DNA of 64,000 bases from Palsa-1439 sp050015495 (GCA_050015495.1 JBEKBH010000015.1:1-64000), one strand, 5' to 3'; positions 7,846 through 17,704 are shown, numbered from the stretch's first letter. A program made the numbers and translations. The notes: generated by a model not told the origin, from the sequence alone.

Positions 7846-9024
7846 ATGGGAAATGGTTCAGCCACTGCCACCGTAAGGGTTTCCCCTTTGCCAATCGATT
7901 GGCGGAAGGGTGCCTTGTGCGTTGTTCTGGCTGGGTTGGTGATCTACGCCTATTGGGGGCAGCGGGTCGAGCACGAACTGACTTGCTGGCAGTGGTTGAT
8001 CGAGCATTGGAGCCGGATCTCGAATTACTCGCACGGCCCGTTGATCCCCTTGATTGCTTCGGCTCTGCTGTGGTGGAACCTGTCGGAGCATGACAAGAAA
8101 AACGAGGATTGGGGACCGTATTGGCGGGCCATGGGGGGTGCTGGCGCTGTATTGATGATCTGGATTGTCGGCGGTTCCATTAACAAGGATTGGGAGGATC
8201 AAGCTTATTACTGGTCGCTGATGCTGCTGCCGTTGACGATCGCGTGGCAGGTGTGGGCCTTGCGAGGTCATCTGGTGGGGCAGGACGAGCCGCCCACGGT
8301 GGCGGGACCGGCGGTCGTGGCGGTGGCGATGGCGATCTATTATCTGGGAGTGAAAGCTGTTCAGCCCCGCGTGGTTGTCATCTCGGGGATCGTGTTGTTG
8401 TACGGTTTGGCGTTGAGTTTTCGCGGTCGCGATGTCTTTCGCTGGGTATTTTTTCCGATTACGTTTCTCTTCCTCATGGTGCCGTTGAATTTTCTGGACA
8501 ACATGGTCGGTTTTCCGCTGCGGATGTTTGTCGCCAGAGTCTCCACGATGGCGTTGAATGGGATGGGCATCGAGGCCGTGCAACGTGGGTCCGGCATCAT
8601 CGCGGTGGAGAGAGTATCCGGCGTCCTCTACCCCGTGTTCAGCTTTGACGTGGCCGATCCGTGCAGCGGGATCCGCTCCCTGATGGCGCTGACGACCGTT
8701 ACCGCCGCGTACGCCTATGTGACACAACGGGCACAGTGGAAGCGTTGGTTTTTGTTTCTCTGCGCCATGCCACTGGCGGTGCTCGGCAATCTGGCGCGGG
8801 TAATCTCCATCGCGTTGGTGGCGAAGGCATACGGTCAAAAGACAGCGATGGACGTTTACCACGAATGGTCGGGGTTTATTCTCTTTCCCGTAGCCCTAGC
8901 AGCGATGGTGCTCATCGGACTGCTGTTGAATCTCCCATTTCACCGCCTGTTCAAACACTGGCTGAATCCGCCGCCGCCACCGCCGGACAAAGGGGCGGAT
9001 GACGACGGGTTTCCGCCTGCATGA
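7846..9024 (+). CDS. Exosortase (EpsH/Xrt family), complete
   Basis: A 392-residue polytopic inner-membrane cysteine transpeptidase for PEP-CTERM proteins. The family hallmarks are present: YSHGPLIP near residue 61, catalytic Cys273 in DPCSGIRSL, Arg318 in LARVISI and His339 in YHEWSG. The C-terminal tail is proline-rich and cytosolic. ATG 7846 is preferred over an upstream in-frame codon because it fits the family N terminus. The EpsI gene starts 13 nt after the stop, followed by a polyprenyl sugar transferase, the usual exosortase/exopolysaccharide arrangement. Likely substrates in the window are the proteins at 11816 and 37533. Confidence 0.92.
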   Translation: MGNGSATATVRVSPLPIDWRKGALCVVLAGLVIYAYWGQRVEHELTCWQWLIEHWSRISNYSHGPLIPLIASALLWWNLSEHDKKNEDWGPYWRAMGGAGAVLMIWIVGGSINKDWEDQAYYWSLMLLPLTIAWQVWALRGHLVGQDEPPTVAGPAVVAVAMAIYYLGVKAVQPRVVVISGIVLLYGLALSFRGRDVFRWVFFPITFLFLMVPLNFLDNMVGFPLRMFVARVSTMALNGMGIEAVQRGSGIIAVERVSGVLYPVFSFDVADPCSGIRSLMALTTVTAAYAYVTQRAQWKRWFLFLCAMPLAVLGNLARVISIALVAKAYGQKTAMDVYHEWSGFILFPVALAAMVLIGLLLNLPFHRLFKHWLNPPPPPPDKGADDDGFPPA

Positions 9025-9037
9025 CGAGAGAAATTGC

Positions 9038-9823
9038 ATGAGTGAATCATCCGCGACAACAACGCCTCCAATGGCCGTACAGCCGGAAGGACAACCCACC
9101 ACGCCACAACGGCACGGTCCGAGCACCAAGCAAATCTCGATCGTGGTGGTAATCCTGGCGGTCGGGGTATTGCTCACGGCAACGACCTCTGACGTGGCGA
9201 AAATTTCCGAGCCGGGCGTGAAATTGTATCCCGATGGGACCCCGTATCTGGTCGGTCAGGCGGGCGATTGGGCGGGCGGGGAGAAGACAGGATTGACCGA
9301 GGACGAACAGCGCCTTCTGCCCGCGGATACGGAGGGTTCGCGGCGGCTTTTTAGGGACGGGGATGGCGACGAGCTGTATTGCTCGATTGTACTGGCAGGA
9401 CGCGACGTGACGAGCATTCACCGGCCCGAACTCTGCCTGCCCGGCCAAGGATGGAAAATCCAGAGCGAGTACACGGAATCCATACCCGTGGCCACAGCGC
9501 CGGGCGGCGTGTTGAGCGTGATGCGTATGAACGCCTCTCGCCCGATCCGCCTGGCCGATGGCAAGACGAAGGAGGCGCTGTCGGTGTTTGCCTATTGGTT
9601 TGTGGGCAAGGATCGGATGACGCCTTACCACTGGCAGCGCATCTACTGGACCGCCAAGGATCGGGTCTTTTACAACACAAACCACCGCTGGGCGTATATT
9701 TTGATTCACCTGCCGATCAAAGGCGATGTGGAAGAAGGCACAACCACCAAGTCGCAAGACGCTGCCATGAAAGTGGTCGCCAGATTCATTCAGGACATCT
9801 ACCCGTCCCTGGTCGTGAAATAA
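9038..9823 (+). CDS. EpsI-family exosortase-associated protein
   Basis: A 261-residue protein with a cytosolic, Pro/Thr-rich N terminus, one membrane helix (residues about 33-48) and an extracytoplasmic EpsI (DUF3485) domain containing IHRPELCLPGQGW (Cys133). EpsI proteins accompany exosortases in exopolysaccharide loci; their biochemical role is unresolved. ATG 9038 has a GAGAG box 8 nt upstream and leaves a 13-nt gap after the exosortase; an in-frame ATG at 8999 would overlap that gene. It is cotranscribed with the exosortase by position. Confidence 0.88.
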   Translation: MSESSATTTPPMAVQPEGQPTTPQRHGPSTKQISIVVVILAVGVLLTATTSDVAKISEPGVKLYPDGTPYLVGQAGDWAGGEKTGLTEDEQRLLPADTEGSRRLFRDGDGDELYCSIVLAGRDVTSIHRPELCLPGQGWKIQSEYTESIPVATAPGGVLSVMRMNASRPIRLADGKTKEALSVFAYWFVGKDRMTPYHWQRIYWTAKDRVFYNTNHRWAYILIHLPIKGDVEEGTTTKSQDAAMKVVARFIQDIYPSLVVK

Positions 9824-9887
9824 CCGCGGCGGTGGAACCGGCTTTACGTGGGTTGATGGGCGGCGCCGGGGACGCCGGAGTGTTCCG

Positions 9888-11306
9888 ATGTCAAACAGAC
9901 GAAGAGAATTCATTATTCAAGGCAGCCAGATCGCTGACGGACTGCTGATTGCCGCTGTCTTTTGGTTCGCTCACGCGTTGCGCGAGCAACTCGCTTTTTC
10001 CTTCCCGTTTCCCTACCACGTCTTCGGGTACACGATGCAGCACGGACTGATCGCGCCATTTCGCTACTACAAGTACTTGTACCTGGTCGTGCTCCCTGTG
10101 TATCCGTTTCTTCTGGACGTTAACGGCTTTTACAGCCGCTCCCACAGCCAGCGGCTTCGCAATACGGTGTGGATTCTCGTCAAGAGCAGCATCATCTGCA
10201 CGCTGGCGGTCATGGCGTACATGTTCTTCTTCCACCAAGCCATGCTCAGCCGCGGCGTCGTGGTCATATTCTCGCTGTTGAGCATCGCCGCGCTGTTTGT
10301 GAAGGACCAGTTTTTTCAGGCGTTCCTGCGCCATCGGGCTCGCAGCGGAAAGGAAGTCACTGAGATCATCCTCGTGGGCTCGGAGGAACGCAATGCGGAG
10401 TTCGCCGCGCTGCTCGATGAACACCCGGAATGGAGCCTCCGGGTCACGGCCAAACTCGATTCCAACACCAACCTGATTTCGGAACTTCCCGCGATGTTGC
10501 ACCGCTACCCGGTCGGGTGCGTCGTGTTCAACGTCAGCCAGACCGCGTTCGGCGAGATTGAGAAGGCCATCCTCGCGTGCGAGGTCGAAGGCGTCGAGGC
10601 GTGGCTCGTCGCCGATTTCGTCAAGACCTCCATCGCCCGCGCTACCGTCGACGATTTCTACGGCAAGCCTCTGTTGATTTTCCGGACCACCCCCGAGATT
10701 TCCTGGCAGCTTGTCTGCAAACGCCTCATCGACGTCATCGGCTCGACGCTCGGCTTGGTCGTCCTCGGTCCGCTGGTCATGCTGCCCGTCGCGATCACCA
10801 TCAAGCTCACCTCGCCCGGCCCCGTCCTCTTCAAGCAACGGCGCAGCGGCCGCCACGGACGCCTGTTCACCATGTACAAGTTCCGCTCCATGATCACCAA
10901 CGCCGAAATGCTCAAGGCCGAACTCGAAGTCTTCAACGAAATGCGCGGCCCCGTCTTCAAAATCGAAGACGACCCCCGCATCACCCCCTTCGGCCGCTTC
11001 CTCCGCCGAAGCAGCATCGACGAACTCCCCCAACTCTGGAACGTCCTCGCCGGCGACATGAGCCTCGTCGGCCCGCGCCCGCCCATCCCCACCGAAGTCC
11101 TCCACTACGACCCCTGGCATCGCCGCCGCCTCTCCATGAAGCCGGGCATCACCTGCCTCTGGCAGGTCAGCGGCCGCAGCCGCATCGGCTTCGACCAGTG
11201 GATGAAACTCGACATGCAATACATCGACAACTGGTCCCTCTGGCTCGACCTCAAAATCCTCGCCCGCACCGTCCCCATCGTCCTCACCGGCCTCGGTGCC
11301 GAATAG
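9888..11306 (+). CDS. Undecaprenyl-phosphate sugar phosphotransferase (polyprenyl glycosylphosphotransferase)
   Basis: A 472-residue protein with four or five N-terminal membrane helices, a CoA-binding-like middle domain (VGSEERNAEFAALLDEHP) and a C-terminal bacterial sugar transferase domain with KRLIDVIGS, the reentrant helix, MYKFRSM, RRSSIDELPQLWNVLAGDMSLVGPRPP and GITCLWQVSGRS. Such enzymes move a sugar-1-phosphate onto undecaprenyl phosphate as the first step of exopolysaccharide repeat-unit assembly. It is 64 nt downstream of EpsI. From about 10560 onward third positions become almost exclusively C or G, unlike the first half. Confidence 0.93.
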   Translation: MSNRRREFIIQGSQIADGLLIAAVFWFAHALREQLAFSFPFPYHVFGYTMQHGLIAPFRYYKYLYLVVLPVYPFLLDVNGFYSRSHSQRLRNTVWILVKSSIICTLAVMAYMFFFHQAMLSRGVVVIFSLLSIAALFVKDQFFQAFLRHRARSGKEVTEIILVGSEERNAEFAALLDEHPEWSLRVTAKLDSNTNLISELPAMLHRYPVGCVVFNVSQTAFGEIEKAILACEVEGVEAWLVADFVKTSIARATVDDFYGKPLLIFRTTPEISWQLVCKRLIDVIGSTLGLVVLGPLVMLPVAITIKLTSPGPVLFKQRRSGRHGRLFTMYKFRSMITNAEMLKAELEVFNEMRGPVFKIEDDPRITPFGRFLRRSSIDELPQLWNVLAGDMSLVGPRPPIPTEVLHYDPWHRRRLSMKPGITCLWQVSGRSRIGFDQWMKLDMQYIDNWSLWLDLKILARTVPIVLTGLGAE

Positions 11307-11740
11307 CCGGGCGGCGAGGGTAGCCTTCCCCCTGACCAGCATCCCCTGTCCGCCGTAGCTTCGCGATGGCGAGTCGCTGCCTCGCTCGGACTCGAACCTG
11401 CCAGAAAACTCACACCGGCTTGGCTCCAGATGGGCCACCTTCACAACTGGCTTCACAAGCGGATGACACACCGGCACACAGCACTATGAACGTGTCGGAC
11501 TGGGCGTCCACACCCTACCCACTGTCGGCATCGCTACAAATTCCGAATTCCCCCATAACAACCTTGCTGGCAAGGCGTTTTGAATGTTGTCGAATTGGGT
11601 TTCGCTCCTCGGCTGTCGATTCTCCTTACACAACGCGATGGTCTATCTGACATAATATCTCTGGATTACGATTCTTTGTCCTGTCCAAACGATTCATAGC
11701 GAACGAGATCTGTTCAGGCATATTAACATGAGCCAAATTA

Positions 11741-11756
11741 TGGCGCGAGCCGTGCT
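11741..11756 (+). promoter_or_regulatory. Sigma-54-type -24/-12 promoter
   Basis: TGGCGC-N5-GTGCT matches the TGGCAC-N5-TTGCW consensus at all but two positions, with correct GG-to-GC spacing. The predicted start is about 45 nt before the GTG of the PEP-CTERM gene. PEP-CTERM genes in several lineages are under PrsK/PrsR-sigma-54 control. The rest of 11307-11815 shows no gene I can support. Confidence 0.6.
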
Positions 11757-11815
11757 AAACGTCGATCGAGGTTTCAGAGGCGTAGTTTAACCAAAGTGTG
11801 ATAGAGGGAGGAATT

Positions 11816-12442
11816 GTGAAAAGGCTAGGACTTCTCGTTCTTTCGGCGGCGTTCCTATTCATTGCAGCAACCACCCAGGCCATACCCGGCCCCGGATCCG
11901 GAGGCGTCAGTGGCGATGGCGTCGTAGGGCTCGGCCCATCCTTGATCAGTCCAACATTGACAACGGTTTCTCTTGGCGGCGGAAACTACCAATACACCGT
12001 TAGCTTCGTCAACACAGACAACTCGCAGATTTGGGATTTCTTGCTGTGGACTGTGGGTACACCATACAGCTATTCTAGCAGTTTCCCAAACATCGCTGAC
12101 GACCCGCTCAGTTCTGTTGCCGCTCAGTACAACGCGCAGAATATCAATCCGCTCCTAACCGATAACCTGGAGGCATTCTACAACAGTCCCTTCCCTCCGG
12201 CAGCAGGCTTGGCAATTGGAGGTGACGGCTCCGTAACCTTTGACTTGTCCGGGCTTTACACCTCGTTCCTTTATGGGTACGAGGACCTCAATTCCGGCTG
12301 GGCACAGTCGAATGCAAGTGGAGACATGGCGGCCATTGGCTATGTTGGCGCGTCTGCGGTACCCGAGGCCTCTTCCACATTGGTTCTTATGGGGTTGGCC
12401 GCTCTCGGCGCGCTCGGTTTCAGGAAAATGGCGAAGGCCTAG
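11816..12442 (+). CDS. PEP-CTERM sorting-domain protein
   Basis: A 208-residue exported protein. The start is GTG 11816, 3 nt after a strong GGGAGGA box; the frame opens earlier but without a signal. Signal peptide (KRLGLLVLSAAFLFIAATTQA), then a beta-rich Ser/Thr/Asn/Gly-rich domain without Cys, and a C-terminal sorting signal: VPEASSTLVLMG, a membrane helix and RKMAKA. VPEAS replaces the more usual VPEPS. It should be processed by an exosortase and exported to the surface or matrix. The sigma-54-like promoter upstream and the exosortase operon suggest coordinated expression with exopolysaccharide. Confidence 0.88.
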   Translation: MKRLGLLVLSAAFLFIAATTQAIPGPGSGGVSGDGVVGLGPSLISPTLTTVSLGGGNYQYTVSFVNTDNSQIWDFLLWTVGTPYSYSSSFPNIADDPLSSVAAQYNAQNINPLLTDNLEAFYNSPFPPAAGLAIGGDGSVTFDLSGLYTSFLYGYEDLNSGWAQSNASGDMAAIGYVGASAVPEASSTLVLMGLAALGALGFRKMAKA

Positions 12443-12510
12443 TTTCCTGTCTCCTTTGTGACGACAGCCGTGAACGCAGTGCTGATCGTCGCTTGGTAAG
12501 GCAATTCAGA

Positions 12511-12548
12511 AAGCCGCTCGATCCTTGGATCGGGCGGCTTCTTCTTAT
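12511..12548 (+). terminator. Rho-independent terminator
   Basis: Stem AAGCCGCTCGATCC / GGATCGGGCGGCTT with a 2-nt loop and one G-U pair, followed by CTTCTTATCT. It lies 70 nt after the PEP-CTERM gene. Confidence 0.75.
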
Positions 12549-13000
12549 CTGTTCGTGGCTCGTCAGCCGGATACGTCTGAACGGTCAATCAGATTCGCAG
12601 AGCACGCCCAAAGAGGTGGCCGCCCCGTTCATCCCGAATTCACTGAGGGGGGTTCACCCCGAGTCCCTAGGGTCTTGTCCGCCTTTGGCGGATTACCCGC
12701 CTACAACGGATTTGCTTGCCAATCCACCCGCTTATAGACTGGCCACCGCAGATTGCGGGATGAGCGATGCCGGCGCGTGCGGGCGTAGCGACAGTCAATC
12801 GCGGGCTTGCTCCGATCTCAACTTCTGCGCCCTCAGCGTCTCTGCGTGAGACATACGTGGCGAAGCCCACGTTTGGCCGAACTCTTTCGGCCATCACGTG
12901 GCCCATCCGGGCGAATCTGTGGCTCGCCCTCTGTGCCCTCTGCGTCTCTGTGGTGAGTCCTTCGCGCTCTTCGTGACTTCGCGGTGACAGTGATTCCTCC
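12549..13000. repeat. Gene-free stretch with dispersed repeats in inverted orientation
   Basis: CTCTGTGCCCTCTGCGTCTC (12929 on) is the near-exact reverse complement of 6085-6112, and the segment 12960-12989 mirrors the CACGAAGTCACGAAGG unit near 6002. TCCGCCTTTGGCGGA at about 12679 is a small palindrome followed by CCTACAACGG, a motif also seen at 6904 and 6974. No gene is supported between 12443 and 13063. Confidence 0.65.
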
Positions 13001-13063
13001 TACGTGCTCCGACAGCGGATTTTTATTGCCCCCCGCCCCAATTTCTGCGAAGCACTCTGACGC

Positions 13064-14014
<951 letters not shown>

Positions 14015-14152
14015 GTTGTTGGTAGGGCGCGCTGGCTCAGCGCGCCGCTTCTTCTCGACCGTTTCCTTTCTTTAGGTCTTGAGCCGAGCCTGACCGCAAC
14101 GGTACCATCCGCCATCGTGATCTCTCGTTGTCGGCTTTTCTGAGAAAACGCC

Positions 14153-16387
14153 ATGCCTTCTTCACTCCGATCCATCTGGTTTCTGGCGCTGGCGGTTATC
14201 GCCGCGCTCTGCCTCGGCGCTTTCTGGGTCCTGCTCGGCACCAATTATTCTCCCGAAGTTTATTGGGCGCTGCCCGATGTACCCGGCGTTCTCGAAATTG
14301 CCTGGATGATGGCCTTCACGGCCCTGATTGTCCTTCTGCTGCGCTCCGCCAGCCAGCGACCGGACGAATGCCGCCGCTGGGCCATCACCGGCCTCGTCGC
14401 GGCGGCCGCCGCCTGCGTCATCCTCGCCAAGCGGGTTCTGGGACTGCGCCCCCAATGCCTCGACCCGATCCTCTTTTGCACGGCCTGCGGGTGGACGATC
14501 GCGTTGTGGCGGCGCGACCGTCCGCCACTGGATTCGGAAGGAAACTGGTCGTCGCGATTTTCCGGTTTCGGTTACGACTTCGAGCCGGCGAGTTTGCTGG
14601 CGCTGGCCGTTGTCGCCGCTGCCGTCGGGTTGTCGGTCTGGTACCTCGTCCAGCAGGTTCAGTGCTTTAACAATTTCCAGCTCGGCTACATCGATTGCGG
14701 GTATTTCGCCCGCATGATGTACAACACCCTCCACAACCCGCGCGAATTGTTCCTCCGTGTCAATCCCGACAAACCGTTGTTCTTTGACCATTTTCAGCCG
14801 GGATTTCTGCCGTTCGTCCCGGTCTGGTTTCTCTGGCCGGGCCTGAAGGCGACGATCCTGCTCCAAGTCCTGGCCGTCATGGTCTGCGCGTGGCCCATCT
14901 ATTGGATCGGCCAAAAACTTCTTCACGACAAAACGTCCGCGCTCCTGCTGGTCATGGTTTGGTTGGTCTTTCCGCCGGTGTCACAGGTCATTTACAGCGG
15001 TTCGTACGGGTTCCACTCGGGAAATCTCTGCCTGCCACTGTATTTTCTGGCGCTGGCATTCTGGCTCAAGCAAGGCCCCGGCTGGGCTCTCCTGTTCGCC
15101 GTGTGGGCGGTTCTCATCAAGGAGGAAGCGGCGATCCCGATTGGAACGTTCGGGCTTTACCTGGCCCTCTTCGGCAACCGTCGCCGTCTCGGCCTCGCCA
15201 TCGCCGCGGTCACCTTCGCATATTTTCTCATCGTGACTTCCCTCGTCATCCCCGCGATCACCCATCAGCCGTATATCGCGCAAAGCCTGTTCGCCCCCCT
15301 CGGCGCAACCAAGAAGGACATCCTCCTCTCACCGTGGTCAAACCCCAAAGCGTTTTGGGGCAATGTGTTAGCGCCATCGTCCTTCTATTTCGGCGCACTT
15401 CTGCTGGCGCCCCTGTTGTTCGTGCCCCTGAAGAAACCCTCGATCCTGTTCGTGGGATCGCTGGTGTTTCTCTTCGATTGCCTGAATCCCACGCTCAAAA
15501 GCATTCGCTACTGGTATCAACTCGCCCTGTTCCCCGTCCTGTTCTGGGCGCTGGCCGCGGCGTTGTCCCGCGCCACCCCGGCCCGGCAACGGGCCGTCCT
15601 TTCCGGGGCGACCGTCACCGGAATCCTGTTGTCCGTGTTTTTCGGCAACGTCTTCTGGAGCAAAGCCACGATGGTGCCGCTACCGGTGCCACCCGACCGG
15701 CCGCAAATCGTCGAGCAGTTGGCCCGGCGCATTGACCCACAGGGTTCCCTGTTCGCCACCCGGCGCGTCGCGGCGCATTTCATCACGCAGAAGTACCTGT
15801 ACACGGATCCACCCCTGCCGCCGCAAATCGATTACGTCCTCCTGGACATGCGCGATTCGTGGAGAACGACCACCAGCCTCAACTGGCTGACGAACCTCCG
15901 CGACATCCAGCGCCAGGCCGAGTCTCTCCCGTCGTTGCGCCTCGTGGACGCGCAGGATGGCGTTCTCCTCTACGCGCGCGCCGGCGAACCCATCGATGCC
16001 CGCCGACTCGTCGAGCGCGACGCCCTGCCTCCCGAAACCGTCCATCAATCATCGGAACTCGGCAAGGGAGTGACGTTCGAGGGCTATACCGCGACCGCGC
16101 TGACCTCGATCGGCCCCAACCCTCACGATCGCGTCCTCATCACGATGTTCAGTTCGGTCAGGGCCCCGGTGGATGTGGACCTGGCTGTCCGTTGCCGCGT
16201 TCAATCGTCAGCGCGGAACCTCGACGCGCGACCGTTCACATCACAATTCCAGCCGCTCGGCCAGTGCGTCTGGCCGGTCAAACGTTGGGTGCCGGGAAAA
16301 TTCTACGCGGACGATTTTGTGATCGATGTTCCCGCCGGGATGGCCGCCGCCGGGTTGTCCATCTCGTTCGCATGCCAGCCGCTGTGA
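14153..16387 (+). CDS. DUF2079 polytopic membrane protein
   Basis: A 744-residue protein with about 12 membrane helices and a long C-terminal extracytoplasmic region. The segment GYIDCGYFARMMYNTLHNP...FFDHFQPGFLPFVP is the DUF2079 signature, a family related to GT-C membrane glycosyltransferases whose substrate is unknown. The last residues (ISFACQPL) and the stop codon lie in a sequence repeated downstream at 17411-17461, so the extreme C terminus may derive from, or have seeded, a duplication. It may belong with the polysaccharide genes; no direct evidence of function. Confidence 0.8.
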   Translation: MPSSLRSIWFLALAVIAALCLGAFWVLLGTNYSPEVYWALPDVPGVLEIAWMMAFTALIVLLLRSASQRPDECRRWAITGLVAAAAACVILAKRVLGLRPQCLDPILFCTACGWTIALWRRDRPPLDSEGNWSSRFSGFGYDFEPASLLALAVVAAAVGLSVWYLVQQVQCFNNFQLGYIDCGYFARMMYNTLHNPRELFLRVNPDKPLFFDHFQPGFLPFVPVWFLWPGLKATILLQVLAVMVCAWPIYWIGQKLLHDKTSALLLVMVWLVFPPVSQVIYSGSYGFHSGNLCLPLYFLALAFWLKQGPGWALLFAVWAVLIKEEAAIPIGTFGLYLALFGNRRRLGLAIAAVTFAYFLIVTSLVIPAITHQPYIAQSLFAPLGATKKDILLSPWSNPKAFWGNVLAPSSFYFGALLLAPLLFVPLKKPSILFVGSLVFLFDCLNPTLKSIRYWYQLALFPVLFWALAAALSRATPARQRAVLSGATVTGILLSVFFGNVFWSKATMVPLPVPPDRPQIVEQLARRIDPQGSLFATRRVAAHFITQKYLYTDPPLPPQIDYVLLDMRDSWRTTTSLNWLTNLRDIQRQAESLPSLRLVDAQDGVLLYARAGEPIDARRLVERDALPPETVHQSSELGKGVTFEGYTATALTSIGPNPHDRVLITMFSSVRAPVDVDLAVRCRVQSSARNLDARPFTSQFQPLGQCVWPVKRWVPGKFYADDFVIDVPAGMAAAGLSISFACQPL

Positions 16388-16401
16388 CGCCCACGCCGGG
16401 C
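16351..16401 (+). repeat. Direct repeat, copy 1 (3' end of the DUF2079 gene)
   Basis: Positions 16364-16401 (38 nt) are identical to 17424-17461; the flanking 13 nt match with three differences. Key portion: TCGTTCGCATGCCAGCCGCT. The copies are exactly 1060 bp apart and bracket the gene at 16527-17408. Confidence 0.85.
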
Positions 16402-16464
16402 CCGCGCAACGTCCCCATTTGCTCTTGGTGGAGGGACGCGCGGGAATATTCTCACAGGTGGAGC

Positions 16465-16510
16465 ATCCCATTGATACGGGCGCGTGCGCGCCGGGTATCA
16501 ACAATGGGAT
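16465..16510 (+). promoter_or_regulatory. Large inverted repeat in the leader of the next gene
   Basis: Outer arms ATCCCATTGATAC and GTATCAACAATGGGAT (one 3-nt bulge) enclose an inner palindrome GGCGCG-TG-CGCGCC. The structure ends 5 nt before the AGGAG box of the GTG start at 16527, so an RNA hairpin would sit next to the ribosome binding site. Confidence 0.6.
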
Positions 16511-16526
16511 CAACAGGAGAAACGTT

Positions 16527-17408
16527 GTGCGCAATATAAGGAAATCCACCTCGGTCTTGGTTCTCAGCATTGTGTTCGCATTCGGGACGGCGCACACGCT
16601 CCCGGCGCAGACACTTTCGGCGAGTGGTCAGCTCAGCGGCACGGCGTCCAACGGCGCGTTCAGTTATACCTTGACCCTGAGCAATTCGAACGCTTCTACC
16701 ACGAACATCGAGACGTTTTGGTTCAGTTGGGTGCCGGGGGCGGACTTCATGCCCGCCAATCCAACGGACATCAAGACACCGGCCGGGTGGACGGATCAAA
16801 TCACGCACGGCGGCTCCGGTGACGGGTATGCGATTCAATTTGTCACTTCGACCGCGCCACTGGCTCCCGGCGGCTCGCTGACGTTCACGTTTACGAGCAC
16901 GTCGTCACCCGCGACCATGGCGGGCCACTCGTCGTATTACTCCACCACCCTGATCGGGACCTCCTTCGTGTACAGCGGGCCGCCCGAAACCGGTGCCAGT
17001 GACGAGTTTGTCGTGGAAACTGTGCCCGAGTCTTCCACGAACCCCACCAACCTGGTTTCGTGCTCGTTCTCGAATGTCGTGCAGACCTGCAAGAGCAAGA
17101 TGAAGATCGATAAGACGACTGAGACCACGAACACCACGACCACCTGCAAGCTCAGCCTTCAACTCGTGGCCATCAATCTCGGCGTCGCCAACAGCCCGGC
17201 GTTCGACGTTCTCATCTGGGCCGGCCAGGGCAGCAACTTCGACTCCAGCACGGGTTTCTCGCCCGCCACGAAGAAAATCAACGCCCTCAAGATCAACAAA
17301 CTGGGCACGATCAAATTGAAGGACACTTTCGATAGCAACCAGTCTGGCACGTTCATCTACTGCACCGATACCAACAACAACGTCATCACTTCCGTCCAAA
17401 TTGAATAG
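16527..17408 (+). CDS. Exported protein with a PEP-CTERM-type body but a replaced C-terminal tail
   Basis: A 293-residue protein from a GTG with AGGAG 7 nt upstream. It has a signal peptide (to about TLPAQT) and a Ser/Thr/Asn-rich beta domain running to FVVETVPESST. In homologous PEP-CTERM proteins this motif begins the sorting signal, but here no membrane helix or basic tail follows. Instead about 115 residues continue: a Cys-containing stretch (NLVSCSFSNVVQTCKSKMKID), a Thr-rich linker with a third Cys and a beta-rich domain with a fourth. It should therefore be secreted without exosortase anchoring. The gene is bracketed by 38-bp direct repeats. Confidence 0.75.
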   Translation: MRNIRKSTSVLVLSIVFAFGTAHTLPAQTLSASGQLSGTASNGAFSYTLTLSNSNASTTNIETFWFSWVPGADFMPANPTDIKTPAGWTDQITHGGSGDGYAIQFVTSTAPLAPGGSLTFTFTSTSSPATMAGHSSYYSTTLIGTSFVYSGPPETGASDEFVVETVPESSTNPTNLVSCSFSNVVQTCKSKMKIDKTTETTNTTTTCKLSLQLVAINLGVANSPAFDVLIWAGQGSNFDSSTGFSPATKKINALKINKLGTIKLKDTFDSNQSGTFIYCTDTNNNVITSVQIE

Positions 17409-17410
17409 GC

Positions 17411-17461
17411 CGGGTTGTGCAGTTCGTTCGCATGCCAGCCGCTGTGACGCCCACGCCGGGC
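17411..17461 (+). repeat. Direct repeat, copy 2
   Basis: Second copy of the 16351-16401 sequence, starting two nt after the stop codon of the gene at 16527. Confidence 0.85.
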
Positions 17462-17476
17462 TTGCGCGTCCGCCAA

Positions 17477-17704
17477 TCACATTGGTGTCTTGATGCCGAT
17501 GGCGCGAAGGGCGCACCAGCCGCGGGCCCCCTCGAAGATCATGAACGAGCCGGTCACGCCGAGAAACACCCCGGCGATGATCATCCCCGAAAAATGCGCG
17601 AACAAGCCGGTGACGAGCAACGCGACGCCACACAGGCCGACAATCACGCCCCCCACCAGCCGCGCCCGTTTGCCCCGCTGGTCGATGTTGCACGCCAGTT
17701 TCAT
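17477..17704 (-). CDS. DUF2892-like small membrane protein
   Basis: 75 residues: a short charged N terminus (MKLACNIDQRGKRARLV), two membrane helices and a C-terminal GWCALRAIGIKTPM, matching the layout of DUF2892/YgaP-type inner-membrane proteins. Its ATG overlaps the TGA of the upstream DUF2007 gene (17701-17704), indicating translational coupling. Role unknown; in this family it often accompanies rhodanese or signalling domains. Confidence 0.7.
   Translation of the reverse strand: MKLACNIDQRGKRARLVGGVIVGLCGVALLVTGLFAHFSGMIIAGVFLGVTGSFMIFEGARGWCALRAIGIKTPM

Noticed and set aside
9891..11477. 528-aa minus-strand frame
   Set aside because: Antisense to the sugar transferase; acidic, low-complexity composition typical of a shadow.
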